64,000 bases of DNA from Proteus cibi (lineage in GTDB: Bacteria > Pseudomonadota > Gammaproteobacteria > Enterobacterales > Enterobacteriaceae), in the NCBI RefSeq assembly GCF_003144405.1, contig NZ_PENW01000034.1:124001-188000 (forward strand), in the 5' to 3' direction. A model generated the notes under the pieces. That model worked only from the letters and a program-made list of their open reading frames with translations, ran no database searches and had not been told where the DNA came from. The position numbers and the translations under genes are program-made. Shown here in pieces: positions 57,696-64,000 of this stretch; the first letter of the stretch is position 1, and every line of letters begins with the position of its first letter.

Positions 57696-58469
57696 TTACT
57701 TAAGAATTTTACGTAAATGTTCTGCCAACTCAGCAATCTGATCATCACCATCACCTTCAATAATGATGCGTTGACGAACTTTCTGTTTTGGTGCAGCCAC
57801 TTTTTGCTCTGAACGTGCAGTAATCACATCCAGATCCAGATCGGCAACACTCCATTGCTGAACAGGTTTCTTAGCGGCGCCAAGAATCGCTTTCATCGAA
57901 GGAATTTGAGGTGTGTTAATATCGGTAGATACCGCGATAATGGCAGGTAATGAAATTGTCAGTGTTTCGATTTCATTTTCTAATTCACGCTCAACCGTAA
58001 TTGAATCATTAGAAAGAGAAACAATTTTGTTAATACCGTTTATTGCTGGAATATTTAGAATTTCACCCACCAGCAGGCTAACTTGTTGTGAACTTAGATC
58101 CGCAGATCCATCACCACAAAGAATTAAGTCATAACCTTTTTTAGTTGCAGCCGCAGCCAGTGCAACCGCTGTTTGGTAAGGCAAAGAGGCTTCAAACTGG
58201 TCATCAACCACAACCACTAAATCATCAGCACCACGAGAAAGAACATCTTTACGTGCTTTCGCATTTGTCAGCGCTTTACCGCCAACACTCATTGCCGTGA
58301 TTTGAATGCCCTCAAGTTGAGTCTTAAGCTGATTAGCGGCTTCAATCGCATTTAAATCATATTGGCTGATTTTGGTGTTAGCACGAGAAAAATCCAGCGA
58401 ACTGTCTGCGCTATTTACCGTAATATCCTGCTCATCGGGAACACTCTTGTAACATGTAATAATATTCAT
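57696..58469 (-). CDS. fixA: Electron-transfer flavoprotein beta FixA (carnitine pathway)
   Basis: A 257-residue ETF beta subunit, first gene of the fixABCX operon, starting [16 protein letters not shown]. Conserved stretches include [25 protein letters not shown] and [13 protein letters not shown]. It diverges from caiT across a 600-base control region that contains the CAATATTG boxes; the nearest box arm is about 95 bases from its start. Confidence 0.95.
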   Translation of the reverse strand: MNIITCYKSVPDEQDITVNSADSSLDFSRANTKISQYDLNAIEAANQLKTQLEGIQITAMSVGGKALTNAKARKDVLSRGADDLVVVVDDQFEASLPYQTAVALAAAATKKGYDLILCGDGSADLSSQQVSLLVGEILNIPAINGINKIVSLSNDSITVERELENEIETLTISLPAIIAVSTDINTPQIPSMKAILGAAKKPVQQWSVADLDLDVITARSEQKVAAPKQKVRQRIIIEGDGDDQIAELAEHLRKILK

Positions 58470-58540
58470 TACATCTCCTGAAATTAATAAATAATGTCAT
58501 TTACTCTGGCAATGTAATATAGAATTAACACAATTAAGCG

Positions 58541-58752
58541 TTTAAAAAATTAAACCTAGGTCACCAATATTGAACATTAACAAATAAAGAATGGATAGGT
58601 TTCAATATTGCTAAACATATCACCAATATTGAAATTAGTTTTAATTGAAGTGAACAACTTTCAATATTGCTACATCGATCAACAATATTGAACATAATAA
58701 ATATAATGGTATTTAACGTTCAATATTGCCACCAAGATCAACAATATTGAAA
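58541..58752. promoter_or_regulatory. Array of inverted-repeat boxes, probable CaiF sites
   Basis: Three boxes of 11-base arms and 13-base spacer, TTTCAATATTG-N13-CAATATTGAAA type, lie at 58600-58634, 58659-58693 and 58718-58752, repeated every 59 bases exactly. A fourth, decayed box lies one period earlier: right arm intact at 58565-58575, left arm at 58541-58551 matching 7 of 11. CaiF, the carnitine activator of E. coli, is reported to bind two 11-base inverted repeats separated by 13 bases. The position between fixA and caiT fits. The remaining stretch to caiT has no gene. Confidence 0.85.
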
Positions 58753-58862
58753 GACGGAATATAACAACTCCATTACATACAAGGTTATACCAATAATTAT
58801 CAATCAGTTACAATGAAAATAAAACGTTATAAAACGTAACATAAAATCGACAAAAAGAATAG

Positions 58863-58878
58863 TGTGAAGTGAATAACA
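58863..58878 (+). promoter_or_regulatory. Candidate CRP site upstream of caiT
   Basis: TGTGAAGTGAATAACA matches TGTGA-N6-TCACA at 9 of 10 conserved positions. It lies about 190 bases before caiT. CRP is known to be required for cai and fix expression in E. coli. Confidence 0.6.
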
Positions 58879-59069
58879 GAATGGTTTTCTTATAATATCC
58901 ATTATTCATCATCATTAATCGATTTGTGAATTAGCCAATTACTTTATTTTTCTATTATGATGAAACGCCAATAGACGGAATATTCATAAATAAACTTAAA
59001 TGTTTTATTAGATATTAGGAATTAACACCACTTAAACTTCTGCGTTAAATATATTTGGAAAATTTACCT

Positions 59070-60584
59070 ATGAGCAAAGATAATAAAAAGGCAGGAATAG
59101 AACCGAAGGTTTTTTTTCCGCCATTAATCATTGTTGGTATATTATGCTGGCTAACAGTACGTGATCTTGACGCTTCAAATGAAGTGATTAATGCCGTATT
59201 CAGCTATGTTACCAATGTGTGGGGTTGGGCCTTCGAATGGTATATGGTCATTATGTTCGGGGGGTGGTTTTGGTTAGTCTTCGGTCGTTATGCCAATAAA
59301 CGTTTAGGAGAAGATAAACCTGAATTTAGTACCGCAAGCTGGATCTTTATGATGTTTGCGTCTTGTACATCCGCCGCCGTCCTCTTCTGGGGTTCGATCG
59401 AAATCTATTACTATATTTCAAGCCCGCCTTTTGGAATGGAAGCTTATTCAACTCAAGCTAAAGAAATTGGTCTCGCTTACAGCCTGTTTCACTGGGGTCC
59501 TTTACCTTGGGCAACGTATAGTTTTCTTTCTGTTGCATTCGCTTACTTCTTCTTTGTTCGCAAAATGGAAGTTATCCGTCCAAGTAGTACCTTAACCCCA
59601 TTAATTGGTGAAAAACACGTTAATGGTTTATTCGGTACTATTGTTGATAACTTCTACTTAGTCGCCTTAATTTTAGCCATGGGGACAAGTCTGGGGTTAG
59701 CCACACCGCTTGTCACTGAGTGTATTCAATACTTATTTGGTATTCCTCATACCCTACAATTAGACGCCATTATTATCTCTTGCTGGATCTTATTAAACGC
59801 AATTTGCGTGGCATTTGGTCTGCAAAAAGGGGTGAAAATTGCCAGCGATGTGCGTACTTACCTCAGTTTCTTAATGTTGGGTTGGGTATTTATCGTCGGT
59901 GGTGCAAGTTTCATTGTTAACTACTTCACTGATTCAGTGGGTACGTTGATGATGTATATGCCTCGTATGCTGTTCTATACAGACCCTATCGGTAAAGGTG
60001 GATTCCCTCAAGGTTGGACTGTCTTCTATTGGGCATGGTGGGTTATTTACGCCATCCAAATGAGTATCTTCTTAGCGCGTATCTCTAAAGGCCGTACTGT
60101 CCGTGAATTGTGTTTAGGGATGGTGTCAGGTTTAACCGCAGGGACTTGGTTAATTTGGACAATCCTTGGCGGTAACACCTTACAACTGATTGACCAAAAC
60201 ATTCTTAACATTCCACAACTGATTGAACAATACGGTGTACCGCGCGCCATTATCGAAACATGGGCGGCATTACCGTTAAGCACAGCGACAATGTGGGGCT
60301 TCTTTATCCTCTGCTTTATTGCCACTGTCACTTTAATTAACGCCTGTTCTTACACACTGGCAATGTCCACTTGTCGCTCTATGAAAGAAGGCTCTGAGCC
60401 ACCTTTATTAGTGCGCATCGGTTGGTCTGTGCTGGTCGGTATTATCGGCATCATTCTGCTAGCCCTTGGCGGTTTAAAACCTATTCAAACCGCTATTATC
60501 GCTGGGGGATGCCCACTATTTTTCGTCAATATCATGGTCACCTTGTCCTTTATTAAAGATGCCAAAGTACATTGGAAAGACTGA
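59070..60584 (+). CDS. caiT: L-carnitine/gamma-butyrobetaine antiporter CaiT
   Basis: A 504-residue BCCT-family exchanger that imports L-carnitine and exports gamma-butyrobetaine without ion coupling. It has 12 hydrophobic helices, and the substrate-site helix 8 sequence [19 protein letters not shown] is present with its tryptophan box. The ATG at 59070 ([15 protein letters not shown]) is used rather than the upstream TTG at 59055, because it gives the length of known CaiT. Overall it is very close to the structurally studied P. mirabilis protein as remembered, with some substitutions (for example [10 protein letters not shown]). Confidence 0.97.
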   Translation: MSKDNKKAGIEPKVFFPPLIIVGILCWLTVRDLDASNEVINAVFSYVTNVWGWAFEWYMVIMFGGWFWLVFGRYANKRLGEDKPEFSTASWIFMMFASCTSAAVLFWGSIEIYYYISSPPFGMEAYSTQAKEIGLAYSLFHWGPLPWATYSFLSVAFAYFFFVRKMEVIRPSSTLTPLIGEKHVNGLFGTIVDNFYLVALILAMGTSLGLATPLVTECIQYLFGIPHTLQLDAIIISCWILLNAICVAFGLQKGVKIASDVRTYLSFLMLGWVFIVGGASFIVNYFTDSVGTLMMYMPRMLFYTDPIGKGGFPQGWTVFYWAWWVIYAIQMSIFLARISKGRTVRELCLGMVSGLTAGTWLIWTILGGNTLQLIDQNILNIPQLIEQYGVPRAIIETWAALPLSTATMWGFFILCFIATVTLINACSYTLAMSTCRSMKEGSEPPLLVRIGWSVLVGIIGIILLALGGLKPIQTAIIAGGCPLFFVNIMVTLSFIKDAKVHWKD

Positions 60585-60625
60585 TCCGCTATACGCAAAG
60601 AATGACATATTAAGAGGTTATTAAC

Positions 60626-61768
60626 ATGGATTTTAGATTGAATGATGAGCAGGAACTGTTTGTTGACGGTGTCCGCGAATTAATGGCAAGTGAAAACTGG
60701 GAAGCTTATTTCGCACAGTGTGATCGCGAAAGTAAATACCCAGAACGTTTTGTCAAAGCCTTAGCGGATATGGAAATTGACAATCTGCTTATCCCTGAAG
60801 AGCACGGTGGTTTAAATGCGGGTTTTGTGACTGTTGCTGCAATCTGGATGGAGTTAGGTCGCTTAGGTGCGCCAACTTATGTGCTTTACCAATTACCGGG
60901 GGGATTTAACACCGTATTACGCGAAGGCACACAAGAGCAAATTGACAAAATTATGGCGTTCCGTGGCACAGGTAAGCAAATGTGGAACTCTGCTATCACA
61001 GAACCGGGTGCTGGCTCTGACGTCGGTAGCCTACAAACCACTTATACCCGTAAAGATGGCAAAGTTTACCTCAATGGTAGCAAATGCTTTATCACCAGTA
61101 GCGCTTATACCCCTTACGTTGTGGTGATGAGCCGTGACTCCGCATCGCCAGATAAACCTATCTTTACTGAATGGTTTGTCGATATGAGCAAACCCGGCAT
61201 CAAAGTCAACAAGTTAGAAAAACTGGGTTTACGTATGGATAGCTGCTGTGAAATCACGTTCGACAACGTTGAGCTTGAAGAAAAAGACATGTTTGGTCGT
61301 GAAGGTAACGGTTTTAACCGTGTGAAAGAAGAGTTCGACCACGAACGTTTCTTAGTGGCACTCACTAACTACGGTACCGCAATGTGTGCCTTTGAAGATG
61401 CGGCGCGTTATGCCAACCAACGTGTGCAATTTGGTGAAGCAATTGGTCGTTTTCAATTAATTCAAGAAAAATTTGCCCATATGGCGATCAAACTCAATTC
61501 AATGCGCAACATGTTATATGAAACTGCATGGAAAAGTGACAATAACTTAATCACTTCCGGTGATGCGGCTATGTGTAAATACTTCTGTGCAAATGCGGCG
61601 TTTGAAGTGGTTGATAGTGCAATGCAAGTGCTTGGTGGTGTCGGTATTGCTGGCGAGCACCGTATTTCTCGTTTCTGGCGTGACCTTCGTGTTGATCGTA
61701 TATCTGGTGGTTCTGATGAAATGCAGATCCTGACATTAGGACGCTCAGTACTTAAACAGTATCGCTAA
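60626..61768 (+). CDS. caiA: Crotonobetainyl-CoA reductase CaiA
   Basis: A 380-residue acyl-CoA dehydrogenase-family flavoenzyme that reduces crotonobetainyl-CoA to gamma-butyrobetainyl-CoA. The usual catalytic-Glu position is Gly361 in [10 protein letters not shown], which appears normal for Cai[16 protein letters not shown] near residue 128 and [23 protein letters not shown] near residue 333 are family motifs. It is 41 bases after caiT and takes electrons from FixABCX. Confidence 0.97.
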   Translation: MDFRLNDEQELFVDGVRELMASENWEAYFAQCDRESKYPERFVKALADMEIDNLLIPEEHGGLNAGFVTVAAIWMELGRLGAPTYVLYQLPGGFNTVLREGTQEQIDKIMAFRGTGKQMWNSAITEPGAGSDVGSLQTTYTRKDGKVYLNGSKCFITSSAYTPYVVVMSRDSASPDKPIFTEWFVDMSKPGIKVNKLEKLGLRMDSCCEITFDNVELEEKDMFGREGNGFNRVKEEFDHERFLVALTNYGTAMCAFEDAARYANQRVQFGEAIGRFQLIQEKFAHMAIKLNSMRNMLYETAWKSDNNLITSGDAAMCKYFCANAAFEVVDSAMQVLGGVGIAGEHRISRFWRDLRVDRISGGSDEMQILTLGRSVLKQYR

Positions 61769-61778
61769 TTTATCACGA

Positions 61779-61811
61779 AAAACGCTCTCATCATTGGGTG
61801 GGAGCGTTTTC
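61779..61811 (+). other. Intercistronic hairpin caiA-caiB
   Basis: AAAACGCTC / GAGCGTTTT-type stem followed by C and few T; it lies between caiA and caiB and may partly terminate or stabilise the message. Confidence 0.6.
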
Positions 61812-61837
61812 ACTCAGACCACTTACGAGGTGACGCT

Positions 61838-63058
61838 ATGACAGAACATTTACCAATGCCACAATTCGGCCCACTTTCAGGGGTTCGTGTTGTATTTTCA
61901 GGAATTGAAATTGCAGGGCCATTCGCAGGACAAATGTTTGCAGAATGGGGAGCTGAAGTGATTTGGATTGAAAACGTTGCATGGGCTGACACCATTCGCG
62001 TTCAACCTCACTACCCTCAACTTTCTCGCCGTAATTTACATGCTCTTTCACTTAATATTTTTAAAGATGAAGGTCGTGATGCCTTCCTAAAATTAATGGA
62101 AACAACCGACATCTTTATCGAAGCCAGTAAAGGTCCAGCCTTTGCACGCCGTGGTATTACTGATGAAGTGTTGTGGGAACACAACCCTAAATTAGTTATC
62201 GCGCACTTATCTGGCTTCGGTCAATATGGCGATCCGCAATACACCAACTTACCTGCCTATAACACGATTGCTCAGGCATTCAGTGGCTATTTGATCCAAA
62301 ACGGTGACAAAGATCAGCCAATGCCCGCTTTCCCTTATACCGCAGACTATTTCTCAGGAATGACAGCAACCACTTCCGCGCTAGCCGCACTGTATAAGGT
62401 TCAACAAACAGGCAAAGGCGAAAGCATTGATATCGCCATGTATGAAGTGATGTTGCGCATGGGGCAATACTTCATGATGGATTATTTCAATGGTGGCGAA
62501 ATCTGCCCTCGTATGACCAAAGGGAAAGATCCGTACTACGCAGGCTGTGGGCTTTACCGTTGCCAAGATGGCTTTATCGTGATGGAAGTCGTGGGGATTA
62601 CGCAAATTGAAGAGATCTTCAAAGATATTGGCCTTGCACATCTTTTAGGTACACCAGAAGTGCCAGAAGGCACTCAACTTATTCACCGTATCAATTGCCC
62701 TCATGGTCAATTATTTGAAGACAAGTTAGATGAATGGTTAGCAAAACAGCCTATCACTGATGTCCTAAAACGTCTGTCTGAACTCAATATTGCCAGTGCC
62801 AAAGTGCTGACGATCCCAGAGCTTGAAGACAATCCGCAATATATCGCGCGAGAGTCTATTACCCAATGGCAAACCATGAACGGCGAAACCTGCAAAGGGC
62901 CAAATGTGATGCCTAAATTCAAAAATAATCCGGGAAAAATCTGGCGCGGTATGCCATCTCACGGCATGGACACTGACGCTATCTTAAAAAACATCGGTTA
63001 TAGCGACGAACAAATCAGGGGGCTGGTCGATAAGGGACTGGCTAAAATCGTAAAGTAA
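61838..63058 (+). CDS. caiB: Crotonobetainyl-CoA:carnitine CoA-transferase CaiB
   Basis: A 406-residue family III CoA-transferase that moves CoA from gamma-butyrobetainyl-CoA or crotonobetainyl-CoA to carnitine. It aligns end to end with E. coli CaiB (405 residues), one residue longer at the N-terminus; the catalytic Asp170 lies in PYTADYFSG. The start [13 protein letters not shown] is preceded by ACGAGGTG. Third gene of caiTABC. Confidence 0.97.
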   Translation: MTEHLPMPQFGPLSGVRVVFSGIEIAGPFAGQMFAEWGAEVIWIENVAWADTIRVQPHYPQLSRRNLHALSLNIFKDEGRDAFLKLMETTDIFIEASKGPAFARRGITDEVLWEHNPKLVIAHLSGFGQYGDPQYTNLPAYNTIAQAFSGYLIQNGDKDQPMPAFPYTADYFSGMTATTSALAALYKVQQTGKGESIDIAMYEVMLRMGQYFMMDYFNGGEICPRMTKGKDPYYAGCGLYRCQDGFIVMEVVGITQIEEIFKDIGLAHLLGTPEVPEGTQLIHRINCPHGQLFEDKLDEWLAKQPITDVLKRLSELNIASAKVLTIPELEDNPQYIARESITQWQTMNGETCKGPNVMPKFKNNPGKIWRGMPSHGMDTDAILKNIGYSDEQIRGLVDKGLAKIVK

Positions 63059-63132
63059 CACTGTAAAATTCAGGCGTTGTATAGACATAAAACACGTCTG
63101 AATTGACAGCAAAAGAATAGGGTAACAGTTTA

Positions 63133-64000
63133 ATGGATGTGATTGGCAAACAAAACTTACGTCAAATGTGGGATGATTTGGCAGAGGTTTATGACACAAA
63201 AACAGCGCTAATTTTTGAATCCGCACAAGGGCATGTAAGACAATTTAGCTACGGTGAATTAAATGAAGAGATAAACAGAACCGCAAATCTTTTCCATGCT
63301 GGTGGCATAAAAAAAGGCGACCATGTTGCCTTACACCTTGATAACTGTCCTGAATTTTTCTTTTGCTGGTTTGGCTTGGCAAAAATAGGCGCGGTAATGG
63401 TGCCCATTAATGCGCGTTTTATGTATGAAGAAAGCGCATGGATAATCAATCACTGCCAAGCCCATTACGTGGTTACTCGCGATAATTTCTATCCAATTTA
63501 CCAACCTATGTTACAGGATGAAAAAAACCCTTTAACGCAACTGTTTTTAATAACAGAAAACAGTCTCCCTGCTGAAAAAGGCGTTATCGACTTTTTAAAA
63601 GAAAAAGCCAAACATCCTGTCACGCTTAATCATCACACACCATTAAGTGTGGATGACACTGCTGAAATTCTTTTTACCTCGGGTACCACATCGCAACCTA
63701 AAGGTGTGGTTATCACACACTATAACCTACGCTTTGCGGGTTATTACTCATCATGGCAAAACGCATTACGGGAAGATGATATTTATCTTACCGTGATGCC
63801 CGCTTTTCATATTGATTGCCAATGCACGGCATCACTCCCTGCTTTTTCTGTCGGTGCCACTTTTGTTTTACTCGAAAAATACAGTGCAAGAGCCTTTTGG
63901 AAACAGATCCTTAAGTATCAAGCAACAGTAACAGAGTGCATTCCAATGATGATGAGAACCTTAATGGCACAGCCCGTTTCATCAGAAGAAAAACAACACA
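63133..64000 (+). CDS. caiC: Crotonobetaine/carnitine-CoA ligase CaiC (3' end outside window)
   Basis: AMP-forming ligase that primes the carnitine cycle by making betaine-CoA esters. The 289 visible residues start [20 protein letters not shown] and include [12 protein letters not shown] near residue 178, [14 protein letters not shown] and [15 protein letters not shown], all as in E. coli CaiC (517 residues). No stop or frameshift appears before base 64000; the gene simply runs out of the window. The upstream ribosome-binding site is weak. Confidence 0.95.
   Translation, partial: MDVIGKQNLRQMWDDLAEVYDTKTALIFESAQGHVRQFSYGELNEEINRTANLFHAGGIKKGDHVALHLDNCPEFFFCWFGLAKIGAVMVPINARFMYEESAWIINHCQAHYVVTRDNFYPIYQPMLQDEKNPLTQLFLITENSLPAEKGVIDFLKEKAKHPVTLNHHTPLSVDDTAEILFTSGTTSQPKGVVITHYNLRFAGYYSSWQNALREDDIYLTVMPAFHIDCQCTASLPAFSVGATFVLLEKYSARAFWKQILKYQATVTECIPMMMRTLMAQPVSSEEKQH

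Noticed and set aside
58565-58752. Regular repeats that might be a short CRISPR array
   Set aside because: Repeats are 8-11 bases, palindromic, and paired with alternating spacings of 38 and 21; spacers are partly alike. No cas gene is near. Operator boxes explain it better.
59055-59069. TTG start giving CaiT five more residues
   Set aside because: The ATG at 59070 gives the standard length of CaiT; TTG is a rare start and has no better ribosome-binding site.

Overview
The window looks like the chromosome of a Proteus species (Enterobacterales, Morganellaceae). The DNA is AT-rich. The housekeeping gene order matches the E. coli efp-epmB-yjeI-groEL-groES-fxsA-aspA-dcuA-yjdC-tRNA-Phe neighbourhood. 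The CaiT protein closely resembles, from memory, the P. mirabilis carnitine transporter, with several apparent substitutions, so a related Proteus species is possible.

Layout. (1) 1-11.3 kb, minus strand: a hydrogenase-4 / formate hydrogenlyase operon hyfABCDEFGHI followed by hycH (hyfJ) and hycI, with a sigma-54 type promoter upstream of hyfA. (2) 11.5-13.1 kb: a pirin and an RpiB-like isomerase. (3) 13.7-25.3 kb: the conserved block. It holds EF-P and its modification enzyme EpmB, lipoprotein YjeI, a CPA1 antiporter, GroEL/GroES behind a sigma-32 promoter, FxsA, aspartase and the DcuA C4-dicarboxylate exchanger, YjdC and tRNA-Phe. (4) 25.3-38 kb, beside tRNA-Phe: an accessory stretch with a CPBP protease, a YqiJ / flotillin / giant AAA ATPase cassette, an AbiE-like toxin-antitoxin pair, and a Ser/Thr-type phosphatase lying between copies of the same operator-like repeat. 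(5) 38-51.3 kb: an AraC regulator convergent with an 11-gene minus-strand operon that combines an acyl-CoA synthetase, a family III CoA-transferase, a radical 2-hydroxyacyl-CoA dehydratase with its activator, a GntP-type permease, an acyl-CoA dehydrogenase and a complete FixABCX electron-transfer set. (6) 51.7-53.7 kb: a two-gene AAA ATPase + TOPRIM/DUF4276-like module resembling anti-phage systems. (7) 53.7-64 kb: the classical carnitine region, yaaU-fixXCBA (minus) divergent from caiTABC (plus). Its control region contains three regularly spaced inverted-repeat boxes with the geometry reported for CaiF binding sites.

How it fits together. Much of the window concerns anaerobic energy metabolism: formate to H2, aspartate/fumarate exchange, carnitine/crotonobetaine respiration, and a second, carnitine-like CoA pathway. 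In that pathway the carnitine-specific hydratase step appears to be replaced by an ATP-driven radical dehydratase. The second pathway is the most promising candidate for an undescribed system. It carries paralogues of four classes of carnitine-pathway protein (Fix, acyl-CoA dehydrogenase, CoA-transferase, CoA-ligase) and looks able to reduce a 2-hydroxy acid to the saturated acid. The flotillin/AAA cassette, the AbiE locus with its duplicated operator, and the AAA-TOPRIM pair are further candidates, of conflict or stress type.
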